Source of the DNA: Intestinibacter sp.
Lineage (GTDB): Bacteria; Bacillota; Clostridia; Peptostreptococcales; Peptostreptococcaceae
Reading direction: 5' to 3'
Length of the DNA: 16,170 nt
Assembly: GCF_022780145.1 (NCBI RefSeq)
Contig: NZ_JALEXO010000092.1
Location: 1-16,170, forward strand
Position numbers and translations under genes: made by a program
The notes under the pieces: generated by a model
The model's database searches: none
Told to the model about the DNA's origin: nothing
What the model saw: the letters and a program-made list of their open reading frames with translations, nothing else
In this document: positions 1 to 6,641 of the stretch, piece after piece
Position numbering within the stretch: the stretch's first letter is position 1
Layout: each line of letters opens with the position of its first letter

Positions 1-1
1 T

Positions 2-670
2 AAAGAAGAAAAAGACAGAATAGATATACTTCTAAAAGCAGGAGTTGTAGCTGCAGTAGGTCTTACAGTTGTATACGGTGGGCTGACTTATCTTGGAGCG
101 ACAGTATCATCTGTATACGATATAAATGTTTCTCAATCATCTTTAATCGTTGCGATAACAAGCGCTCTACTTAAGACACCAGGCAAAATAATACTATCTA
201 TAATAGTTAGCTTAGCATGTCTTACAACAGCTATAGGTCTGACATCAGCTACAGCGGAGTATTTCTCAAATGTGACAAACGGAAAATTAAAATACGAACA
301 ATTAGTAGTAGCAGTATGTTTGTTCAGTTTAGTTATATCTAATTTAGGAGTGGATTCTATAATAAAAATTTCAGCTCCAATACTGAGCTTGATATATCCA
401 GCGACAATAGTTTTAATAGTTATGACTATATTTAAAAAATTCTTTAAAAACGACAATATAGTAAAATTTTCAACTTATACAGCGCTTTTTATGGGTATAC
501 TTATGGCAATTAATGACTTAGGTATAAATATACCTGTTTTAGATATATTACCTCTTGCAAATCTAGGTTTTTGTTGGGTAGTTCCGACATTTGTAGGTGG
601 ATTTGTCGGTTACTTTATAAAATCAAATAGAAATTATGAATTAGAAGAAGATGAAGAAATAGCAATTTAA
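2..670 (+). CDS. brnQ: Branched-chain amino acid carrier BrnQ, C-terminal part (5' end outside window)
   Basis: The reading frame is open from the first bases of the window to a TAA at 668-670 and gives 222 residues, about half of a typical BrnQ (roughly 430-450 residues); the N-terminal half lies upstream. BrnQ proteins are membrane carriers that import leucine, isoleucine and valine with Na+ or H+. The visible part is almost wholly hydrophobic, with about six membrane spans. It carries the family-typical stretches GLTYLGA (residues 28-34 of the visible part) and ACLTTAIGLTSATAEYF, followed by a span beginning near FSLVISNLG. It ends in a short acidic cytoplasmic tail (ELEEDEEIAI). A hairpin terminator follows directly, so it ends its transcription unit. 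In other Firmicutes brnQ genes are common CodY targets, and codY lies about 14 kb downstream here, but the promoter is outside the window and control cannot be judged. Confidence 0.9.
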   Translation, partial: KEEKDRIDILLKAGVVAAVGLTVVYGGLTYLGATVSSVYDINVSQSSLIVAITSALLKTPGKIILSIIVSLACLTTAIGLTSATAEYFSNVTNGKLKYEQLVVAVCLFSLVISNLGVDSIIKISAPILSLIYPATIVLIVMTIFKKFFKNDNIVKFSTYTALFMGILMAINDLGINIPVLDILPLANLGFCWVVPTFVGGFVGYFIKSNRNYELEEDEEIAI

Positions 671-675
671 AATAC

Positions 676-720
676 AAATCGCCAGGTAATTTATTTTATT
701 GAGTTACTTGGCGATTTTTT
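676..720 (+). terminator. Rho-independent terminator after brnQ
   Basis: A 14-base arm (aaatcgccaggtaa, 676-689) pairs with 704-717 (ttacttggcgattt) with one G-U pair across a 14-base loop. The descending arm runs into a T-tract (715-720). It begins six bases after the brnQ stop codon. Confidence 0.9.
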
Positions 721-724
721 GTAT

Positions 725-755
725 TATAATAGAGTACAATAAATTTAGATATAAT
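725..755 (+). promoter_or_regulatory. Possible rnhB promoter region
   Basis: Two perfect TATAAT hexamers occur at 725-730 and 750-755 between the brnQ terminator and rnhB. Neither has a convincing -35 hexamer at 16-18 bases. The second would give a 5' leader of about 30 bases. The call rests on the -10 match and on the need for a promoter after a terminator. Confidence 0.3.
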
Positions 756-791
756 ATTTGTAAAATTAAGCAATAAAAATAGAGGTGGCGT

Positions 792-1559
792 ATGAAGGAT
801 AAAAGCGTAAAAGAAATTAAGGCTATTATAGAAAATTTAAAAGAAGAGGAATATCAAAAGTATATAGATATATTAAATCAAGACGATAGAAAATCAGTTC
901 AAAATCTAGCAAAGAGCTTAAGTAAAAAATTAGAAAAAATTAAAAAGGAAGAAGAGAGACTTGAGCTTATAAATACATTTGAAAATGAAGGATATAAAAA
1001 TGGATATGTATATATAGGTGGAGTTGACGAGGCAGGTAGAGGACCTTTAGCAGGACCTGTTGTAGCTAGTGTAGTAGTCTTTGAAAAAGACACTAAAATA
1101 CCTTATGTAAATGACTCTAAGAAGTTATCTGAAGCTAAAAGAGACGAATTATTTGATGTAATAAAGAAACAGGCTCTAGACTACGGCATAGGTATAGTAG
1201 ATAATGAAGAAATAGACGAGTACAATATTTTAAATGCTACATATATGGCTATGAAAAAGGCTATAAATTCATTAAATAAAAAGCCAGATTATCTACTTTT
1301 AGATGCAGTCACTATTCCTGATTTAGATATAAAACAATTTCCTATAGTAAAGGGAGATTCAAAGTCAATTTCGATTGCAGCGGCGAGTATACTAGCAAAA
1401 GTAACTAGGGATAGACTTATGTACAAGTACGATGAAATATATCCACAATACGGATTTAAACACCATAAAGGCTATGGAACAAAGGAGCATTACGAGGCTA
1501 TCGAAAAATTTGGAATAACTCCAATTCATAGGAAAAGTTTTTTGAAAAATGTGTTATAA
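792..1559 (+). CDS. rnhB: Ribonuclease HII
   Basis: This enzyme cleaves the RNA strand of RNA/DNA hybrids and incises at single ribonucleotides left in DNA. The 255-residue protein has a lysine- and glutamate-rich helical extension (about residues 1-70), common in Firmicutes RNase HII, and then the catalytic domain. The VDEAGRGPLAGPV motif carries the first two acidic metal ligands (D79, E80). D171 (LLLDAV) and D189 (VKGDSKS) complete the DEDD set; the 18-residue spacing between them equals that of the E. coli enzyme as I recall it. SISIAAASILAKVTRDR (192-208) and the HHKGYGT loop (224-230) are also family signatures. The start is ATG at 792 with the ribosome site agaggtgg (781-788) just upstream. 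In related Clostridia rnhB sits close to yraN, comM and dprA; here about 7.8 kb of other genes intervene. Confidence 0.96.
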   Translation: MKDKSVKEIKAIIENLKEEEYQKYIDILNQDDRKSVQNLAKSLSKKLEKIKKEEERLELINTFENEGYKNGYVYIGGVDEAGRGPLAGPVVASVVVFEKDTKIPYVNDSKKLSEAKRDELFDVIKKQALDYGIGIVDNEEIDEYNILNATYMAMKKAINSLNKKPDYLLLDAVTIPDLDIKQFPIVKGDSKSISIAAASILAKVTRDRLMYKYDEIYPQYGFKHHKGYGTKEHYEAIEKFGITPIHRKSFLKNVL

Positions 1560-1560
1560 T
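1552..1560 (+). promoter_or_regulatory. Extended -10 promoter for the FMN enzyme gene
   Basis: TGTTATAAT is a perfect extended -10 element (TGn plus TATAAT). It overlaps the last codons and stop of rnhB. The -35 position is poor, which extended -10 promoters tolerate. It would give a leader of about 65-70 bases before the ATG at 1635 and let the next gene be expressed independently of rnhB. Confidence 0.5.
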
Positions 1561-1634
1561 TATGATGATATGAAAACAAAATATTAAAAGTCTTCATGGA
1601 AAATTCAAAACGATTATTTTAGGGGGATAAAGCA

Positions 1635-2654
1635 ATGGATTACAAGGAAGTTTTAAAAAATGCAAAAGAAAATTTAAATGGAAGTTGTAGAGTATGTAAA
1701 ACATGTAACGGTGTAGCATGTTCTGGAGAAGTACCTGGAATGGGTGGAAAAGGAACAGGTTCAGCTTTCACTGAAAACATAAAAAGCTTAGACAAAATCA
1801 AAATAAATATGAGAGTTTTACACGATGTAAAAAATCCTGACACATCAGTAGAAATGTTTGGTAAAAAAATGAAGGCTCCTATATTTGCAGCTCCAGTATC
1901 TGGAACAACTTTAAATATGGGTGGAAAATACTCAGAAAAAGAATATATATCATGGGTAATAGAAGGATGTTTAAAAGCTGGAATATATCCAATGGTAGGG
2001 GATACAGCAGTAGAAACTTTCTTAACAGATAATCTAGAAGTATTAAAAGAAAAAAATGCAGATGGTATAGCATTTATAAAACCATGGGAAAATGAAGCAA
2101 TAATTTCAAAAATGAAATTAGCTGAAGATGCAGGTGTATTTGCTCTAGGAGTAGATGTAGATGCTTGTGGATTAGTTACATTATCATTACATGGAAAAAA
2201 TGTAGAACCAAAAACTTTAGATAAAATAAAAGAATTAAAGAAAGCTACAAAATTACCTTTCATATTAAAGGGAATTATGACAGTTGATGAAGCAATACTA
2301 GCTGTAGAAGCTGGTGTAGATGCAATAGTTGTATCTAACCACGGTGGTAGAGTTTTAGACTGTACTCCAGGGGCAGCAGACGTATTACCAGGGATAGCTA
2401 AAGCTGTAAAAGGTAAAACTATAATACTTGCAGATGGCGGTGTTAGAACAGGTGTAGACGTATTAAAATTAATAGCTCTAGGAGCTGATGGTGTTTTAAT
2501 AGGTAGACCATTTGTAACTGCTTCATTCGGTGGAGGCACTGAAGGTGTAGAAATCTATGTAAATAAGATAATATCTGAACTTGAAGCTACTATGAGACTT
2601 ACTGGATGTGCTACAATAGCTGATATAGATGAAAGAGTATTATTTAATTATTAA
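1635..2654 (+). CDS. FMN-dependent alpha-hydroxy-acid dehydrogenase-like protein with N-terminal Cys cluster
   Basis: The 339-residue protein belongs to the family of lactate oxidase, glycolate oxidase and L-lactate dehydrogenase: a TIM barrel binding FMN that oxidises 2-hydroxy acids. K212 (ILKGI), H236 and R239 (SNHGGR) sit 24 and 3 residues apart, as do the active-site Lys, His and Arg of glycolate oxidase. ADGGVRTGVDVLKLIALGA (266-284) and GVLIGRP (286-292) form the FMN-phosphate region. The N-terminus is unusual: C18, C21, C24 and C29 form a C-x2-C-x2-C-x4-C cluster followed by a glycine-rich stretch (residues 31-42). By eye the substrate-binding tyrosines of glycolate oxidase are not conserved. 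The start has a strong ribosome site (aggggga, 1621-1627). It is transcribed alone, from a promoter inside the end of rnhB to a hairpin terminator. In a likely anaerobe a dehydrogenase is more plausible than an oxygen-using oxidase; the substrate is unknown. Confidence 0.85.
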   Translation: MDYKEVLKNAKENLNGSCRVCKTCNGVACSGEVPGMGGKGTGSAFTENIKSLDKIKINMRVLHDVKNPDTSVEMFGKKMKAPIFAAPVSGTTLNMGGKYSEKEYISWVIEGCLKAGIYPMVGDTAVETFLTDNLEVLKEKNADGIAFIKPWENEAIISKMKLAEDAGVFALGVDVDACGLVTLSLHGKNVEPKTLDKIKELKKATKLPFILKGIMTVDEAILAVEAGVDAIVVSNHGGRVLDCTPGAADVLPGIAKAVKGKTIILADGGVRTGVDVLKLIALGADGVLIGRPFVTASFGGGTEGVEIYVNKIISELEATMRLTGCATIADIDERVLFNY

Positions 2655-2685
2655 TTTTATAAATTAAACAATTATTAGAGTTAAG

Positions 2686-2714
2686 AAAAGAGGCTTAAAT
2701 TTAGCCTCTTTTTT
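2686..2714. terminator. Bidirectional terminator between convergent genes
   Basis: A 10-base perfect stem (aaaagaggct, 2686-2695, with 2703-2712) encloses a 7-base loop. T-tracts follow it on the + strand (2709-2714), and on the - strand the read is agcctcttttctt. It lies between the FMN enzyme gene (+) and the permease gene ending at 2720 (-), so it can end transcription from both sides. Confidence 0.88.
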
Positions 2715-2719
2715 AAAAT

Positions 2720-3823
2720 TTAATTTTTAGCAAATTCTTTTAATTTAAAGCTTCCAGCAGTTACAAATACAAGACTTAAAAGCATTAATACGATTATATT
2801 TTTAAAATAATTTTCATTTATAATGGCATCTACAGTCCAGTATATAGGCATAAATTTAGATATATTTACGACAAAAGGTATATCAATTCCTAAATTTGGT
2901 GTTATAGAAGGAAGTGCTGTAGCCAAGCTAAAAAGTACATACCCAACCATGGCGAAAGAAATAGTGGCCTCGTTTTTGCAAAGTCTAGCCAAGAACATTA
3001 TAATTCCAGTGCAAAGTAGGCTATTTGATAAAATCAGCAATATGTTACAGGTATTTATATTGATATCGAGTATAATATTGCAGGCGACTAAAGTCGTCGT
3101 ATACACTAATGCTTGTATTAAAAATAAACTTAGAAATAGAGAAAATAGAATCTCAAAATCCTTATTTTTAGTCGATAACATTCTTCTCAAAGTATTTGAT
3201 TTTTTTAAACCTAGTAAATCCTTACAAATTATAGCTCCATTTATATATATCATGTAGCATATCAAAAATACATGCATAAAATCTGATTTTAAAGAGCTTT
3301 CTGCTTTTGCTATTACACTTGTTTTTATATATTTTGAAGAAAAGCTTGGATCAATTTGCTTTTTCAAGGATGTATTTATAAATGTCTCTATTTTAGATTC
3401 AGAGAGCAAGCTACCTCCTCCTTTTGAGGTTTTGATTACATCTACGGTAGGCTTTTGACCGTTTTTTATCATTTCTGAAAAATTGTCATCTATAATAAAT
3501 ACAGCTGCAAATTTATTGTTTTTTAGCTGTTTTAAGGCTTCATTTTTTTGATTTAAGCTGTATATATAATCATTTGAAATACCTAATTCTTTTATTAGAG
3601 CTTTTTGGTACTTAGTGTCTAATGATTTATCAGAAGTATTGCTTTCTAAATTACAAACTAAAGCTATATTTTCTAGTGAACCTGATTGTGAGCTTGAAAC
3701 TCCATCAGATAAGAATATACAAAATCCTATCACAACTAAGGGTGCTAGTATAAGTGAGAATAATATAGAAGGTATTTTTGTATATCTTTTTAAATTAGCA
3801 AATGTAAGTCTTATAATATTCAT
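2720..3823 (-). CDS. ABC-2 type transporter permease (second of two, LnrN-like position)
   Basis: This 367-residue membrane protein has the ABC-2 exporter permease layout. One span lies near the N-terminus (about 18-38), a large extracytoplasmic domain follows (about 39-180), and five spans are clustered in the C-terminal half (about 183-202, 225-250, 257-279, 286-305 and 340-357). Its ATG directly follows the stop of the upstream permease (TAAATG), and its ribosome site (ggaggga) lies inside the last codons of that gene, so the two are translationally coupled. With the neighbouring permease and ATPase it should form one heteromeric exporter, the two permeases forming the pore. The substrate cannot be read from sequence. 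Gene order suggests export of, or resistance to, a membrane-active compound, as for LnrLMN of B. subtilis. Sequence similarity among ABC-2 permeases is low, so the orthology is inferred from context. Confidence 0.85.
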   Translation of the reverse strand: MNIIRLTFANLKRYTKIPSILFSLILAPLVVIGFCIFLSDGVSSSQSGSLENIALVCNLESNTSDKSLDTKYQKALIKELGISNDYIYSLNQKNEALKQLKNNKFAAVFIIDDNFSEMIKNGQKPTVDVIKTSKGGGSLLSESKIETFINTSLKKQIDPSFSSKYIKTSVIAKAESSLKSDFMHVFLICYMIYINGAIICKDLLGLKKSNTLRRMLSTKNKDFEILFSLFLSLFLIQALVYTTTLVACNIILDININTCNILLILSNSLLCTGIIMFLARLCKNEATISFAMVGYVLFSLATALPSITPNLGIDIPFVVNISKFMPIYWTVDAIINENYFKNIIVLMLLSLVFVTAGSFKLKEFAKN

Positions 3824-4924
3824 TTAAATCTCCCTCCAACTGTATTTTACTTTTAAAGAAGTTATAACTATTAAAATTACAGATATTATCAAGCATAAAT
3901 ATAAATAATTACTCACAGAAGAAAATGTGTTGTATACATTGTAGTTAGTAAACATCTCTGTAACTATATAGCATGGATTTAGATTTGAAAATTTATCTAA
4001 AAAATCTGAAAAACCAGATAACATACCTCCAAATAAAACTTGTGCCATCATAAGAGCATATGCTATACCTTGACCTATAGCTTTATTAAAGAAGTTGTAT
4101 AAAAACAATGTAAAGCTACTTATAAGTAGAGAAATTGCAAATATCATTGAAATTAAAATTACGATATTTCCAGTAAATGATATTTTTAAAAATCTAAAAA
4201 ATACAGCATATAAGAGAATAAACGTAAATGAATAAATAGTTGAAGTCACTATATCGTGCATCAAGAGCTCTATCCTTCCAATAGGCATTGAATAATTTCT
4301 TTTTACGAAGCCATTTGAATCTGAAAGGTAATTTGCAGAAACATTATTTGTTATAAATATTATGGCTAAAAATCCTAACATAGTTATAGCAAAAAATTCA
4401 TATGAATTTTGCTTTATATTGCTGTCTATTAGTTGAGTATTTAGTGATGATTTATTAAAAATTTCTTCTATATTATCTTTATTTAAATTATTTTCTATTG
4501 ACGATAAGTAAATTGATTCATGATAATTATCGAATAGATTTTGTATTAAAGCTGTAGAATTAATAGAAGACAATTCTTTTATTTCTATATTTGTCTGAGT
4601 TTTATTTAAAATATGTTTTTCATATCCTTTAGGAATAGTCACCTGTAAGTCTGAATTATCTCTGTTTTTTTCTATTTTTACAATTTCAGATAGATTATTT
4701 TTGCAAAAATCCTTAAAGTAAGCAGAATAAGTAGATTTATCATTGTCTACAATAGTTATAGGTACTGGATCTGTTTTTATAGGGTTTTCGTATAATTTTT
4801 CTTCTATCATTCCCATGAAAAATGCAAGGCCCAATGGTAATATCAAAAAATACGCCAAATTTATTAAAAAAGTGCTTTTGATGGATTTGAATAAAATTTT
4901 AATAGAACCGTATAATTTCATCAT
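3824..4924 (-). CDS. ABC-2 type transporter permease (first of two, LnrM-like position)
   Basis: This 366-residue membrane protein has the same architecture as its neighbour: a span at about 19-40, an extracytoplasmic domain of about 135 residues (41-175), then five spans (about 176-196, 222-246, 252-275, 285-303 and 340-357). The region around LFGGMLSGFSDFLDKFSNLNP (297-317) resembles the conserved end of ABC-2 permeases, where a short loop precedes a proline. Two ATG codons stand in tandem at the start. The ribosome site aggaggtg overlaps the TAG stop of the ATPase gene 13 bases upstream, so expression is coupled to the ATPase. It probably pairs with the next permease as a heterodimer energised by the upstream ATPase. 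It could also be called an ABC-2/NatB-like exporter subunit; the substrate is unknown. Confidence 0.85.
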   Translation of the reverse strand: MMKLYGSIKILFKSIKSTFLINLAYFLILPLGLAFFMGMIEEKLYENPIKTDPVPITIVDNDKSTYSAYFKDFCKNNLSEIVKIEKNRDNSDLQVTIPKGYEKHILNKTQTNIEIKELSSINSTALIQNLFDNYHESIYLSSIENNLNKDNIEEIFNKSSLNTQLIDSNIKQNSYEFFAITMLGFLAIIFITNNVSANYLSDSNGFVKRNYSMPIGRIELLMHDIVTSTIYSFTFILLYAVFFRFLKISFTGNIVILISMIFAISLLISSFTLFLYNFFNKAIGQGIAYALMMAQVLFGGMLSGFSDFLDKFSNLNPCYIVTEMFTNYNVYNTFSSVSNYLYLCLIISVILIVITSLKVKYSWREI

Positions 4925-4937
4925 AATGTAGCACCTC

Positions 4938-5876
4938 CTAATCCCTAAGATTTTTTCCAGTTAGATTTAAAAATACATCTTCTAAGCTCGGATTTTCGTA
5001 ATTTATTTCTGAAATAGAGCCTTTATCGTATTCTATCAGTGAAATTGCATTAGAAAGTGAAAAATCTTCGTCTACAACTAGCGATATACATGTATTTTCA
5101 TTTTCTTCTAATGAAACCACTCCTTTTAGATTTTTTAAATTAAATAGAAGATCTCCAGATATCTTATCTATTTTTATATTTAATTTTTTATTTGAAAATA
5201 CAAGTGATTTAAGGTAATCTTGAGTACCTGATGCTATTTCCTTTCCTTCATCTATTATAAATATTTTTGAGCAAAGATGTTCTACCTCCTCCATATAGTG
5301 GGAAGTATATATGATAGTAGTGTTATTTTCATTTGATAATTTTCTTAAAAAATCAAATATATGGTTTCTAGATTGAGGGTCTACTCCTACAGTCGGCTCA
5401 TCTAAAATCAATATTTTAGGATGATTTAAAATAGCTATAGCTAGGTTCAGTCTTCTTTTCATACCACCTGATAGCTTGCTTATTTTTTTCTTTTTGACAT
5501 CTACAAGTCCTGCAAATTCTAGGGCTTCGTTTATTCTGTCTTTTAAAAGTTTACCACTCAACCCATATAAGTAACCAAAATACTCTAGGTTGTCGTAAGG
5601 AGTAAGCTGCTCTATTATTGCTAGCTCTTGAGGAACTAGACCGATTATAGATTTTATATAAATTGTATCCTCTAATAGATTTTTACCTTCTACAAAAACA
5701 TTTCCACTGTCTGCCATCATAAGGTTAGTTATAATATTTATCAAGGTAGATTTTCCGGCTCCATTAGGTCCTATAAGTCCAAATATTTCGCCTTCCTCTA
5801 TGTCGAAGCTTATATTGTCTAGGACTAATTTATCTTTGAATCTTTTCGTTATGTTTTCGACTTTTATAATACTCAT
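4938..5876 (-). CDS. ABC transporter ATP-binding protein (LnrL/CcmA-type)
   Basis: This 312-residue cytoplasmic ATPase powers the two permeases encoded just downstream. All nucleotide-binding elements are intact: Walker A GPNGAGKST (36-44), Q-loop Q83, signature LSGGM (135-139), Walker B ILILDE (155-160), D-loop VGVD (163-166) and H-loop H193 (TSH). After the ATPase domain (to about 225) comes an extension of about 85 residues ending in NPSLEDVFLNLTG (295-307), typical of drug- and antibiotic-exporting ABC-2 ATPases. The start is ATG with a strong ribosome site (ggagggg). It is the first gene of a three-gene operon and lies downstream of a terminator closing the two-component genes, so it has its own promoter. 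Length and gene order match LnrL of the B. subtilis linearmycin exporter, but many clostridial ABC ATPases look alike. Confidence 0.93.
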   Translation of the reverse strand: MSIIKVENITKRFKDKLVLDNISFDIEEGEIFGLIGPNGAGKSTLINIITNLMMADSGNVFVEGKNLLEDTIYIKSIIGLVPQELAIIEQLTPYDNLEYFGYLYGLSGKLLKDRINEALEFAGLVDVKKKKISKLSGGMKRRLNLAIAILNHPKILILDEPTVGVDPQSRNHIFDFLRKLSNENNTTIIYTSHYMEEVEHLCSKIFIIDEGKEIASGTQDYLKSLVFSNKKLNIKIDKISGDLLFNLKNLKGVVSLEENENTCISLVVDEDFSLSNAISLIEYDKGSISEINYENPSLEDVFLNLTGKNLRD

Positions 5877-5901
5877 TTTTCCCCTCCAAAATTTAAATTT
5901 T

Positions 5902-5951
5902 CTTATACTAATATATTAGAATATATTTAAAGCGACTACTACAACCGAAAG
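5902..5951 (-). promoter_or_regulatory. Candidate promoter and regulator site for the ABC exporter operon
   Basis: Read on the - strand there is a weak -10 (TATAAG, 5902-5907) 17 bases from a weak -35 (TTAAAT, 5925-5930). The spacer contains a perfect 12-base palindrome, ctaatatattag (5908-5919). Just upstream of the -35 lies a notably GC-richer block (5930-5951) in otherwise A/T-rich DNA. That is where an activator such as the adjacent NarL-type regulator would be expected to bind. The hexamers are poor matches, consistent with an activator-dependent promoter. Assigning the site to that regulator is inference. Confidence 0.4.
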
Positions 5952-5955
5952 TAAT

Positions 5956-5982
5956 AAAAAAAAGTGACTTATGTCACTTTTT
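5956..5982 (-). terminator. Terminator after the two-component operon
   Basis: A 10-base perfect stem (aaaaagtgac, 5959-5968, with 5973-5982) has a 4-base loop, ttat. On the - strand it is followed by a run of T (complement of the A-run from 5956). It lies 14 bases after the regulator stop codon and separates the two-component genes from the exporter operon. The sequence is symmetric enough to act in both directions. Confidence 0.85.
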
Positions 5983-5996
5983 AAAATACAAAATAA

Positions 5997-6641
5997 TTAT
6001 TCAGCAATATCGTTTTTAAAGGCAAATATAGCTATTTGAGTTCTATCCCTTAGATTTAGTTTATTTAAAATATTTGTTATGTTGTTTTTTATAGTTCCTT
6101 CAGATAAAAATAGTTCGTGGCTTATTTCTCTATTTGAAAGCCCTTTTGATATTAGCTTTATAATATTTATTTCTTTTTCACTTAAATTGTATTTAGCCCT
6201 TATGTCTATATTCGGCTTAGCGCTAGTAGAAGATATTACCTTAGATATTATATTTTTATCTAAAACTATATTTCCAGTGAAGCTAGATCTTATTCCTTCG
6301 TACAGTATTTCATCAGAGCTATCCTTTAACAGGTAGCCAGATGCACCGAAATTCATCGCATCCTTTATATATTTATCATCGTTAAATGTAGTTAAAATAA
6401 GTACTGATATATCTGGATTGTATTCCTTTATAAGTCTAGTTCCTAAAACACCATCGCATAGCTTCATTCTAATATCCATCAAAACTACATCTACATCGTT
6501 TTGCTTGCAAAATTCAAGGGCTTCATATCCGTCAGATACATCGCCTATTATTTCTAAATCTTCATATGAAGATAAAATTATTTTAAGTCCTTTTCTTATA
6601 AGCTTTTCATCGTCTACTATTAAAACCTTTATCTTATTCAA
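5997..6641 (-). CDS. NarL/LuxR-family response regulator (LnrK-like)
   Basis: This is the DNA-binding partner of the adjacent kinase. The receiver domain (about residues 3-120 from the TTG start) has the acidic pair D10/D11 (VDDE), phosphoacceptor D56 (LMDIRM), T84/T85 and K106 (LLKD). A LuxR-type helix-turn-helix follows at about 152-212, with LSEKEINIIKLISKGLSNRE and the recognition region FLSEGTIKNNITNILNKL. I chose TTG at 6641 because AGGGGTGA (6654-6647) is placed 5 bases before it and the resulting N-terminus, MNKIKVLIVDDE, is typical. The alternative GTG at 6650 lies inside that ribosome site and would add three residues. The gene overlaps the end of the kinase gene by 8 bases, so the two are coupled. 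It probably activates the exporter operon just downstream, by analogy with LnrK. Confidence 0.93.
   Translation of the reverse strand: MNKIKVLIVDDEKLIRKGLKIILSSYEDLEIIGDVSDGYEALEFCKQNDVDVVLMDIRMKLCDGVLGTRLIKEYNPDISVLILTTFNDDKYIKDAMNFGASGYLLKDSSDEILYEGIRSSFTGNIVLDKNIISKVISSTSAKPNIDIRAKYNLSEKEINIIKLISKGLSNREISHELFLSEGTIKNNITNILNKLNLRDRTQIAIFAFKNDIAE

Noticed and set aside
1598..1614. GGAAAATT upstream of the FMN enzyme gene as a CodY half-site
   Set aside because: Only about 9 of 15 positions match the CodY consensus and the left half-site is absent, which is chance level in such DNA.
1640..2539. A 299-codon open frame on the - strand opposite the FMN enzyme gene
   Set aside because: It mirrors a well-supported enzyme gene, its translation shows no recognisable motif, and the A/T-rich codon bias of the + strand gene leaves few stops opposite it. 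There is no ribosome site or promoter for it.
5896..5910. CodY-like match AATTTTCTTATACTA before the exporter operon
   Set aside because: The left half is perfect but the right half is not, giving four mismatches. It overlaps the presumed -10 and ribosome-site region, and the match quality is no better than expected by chance here.
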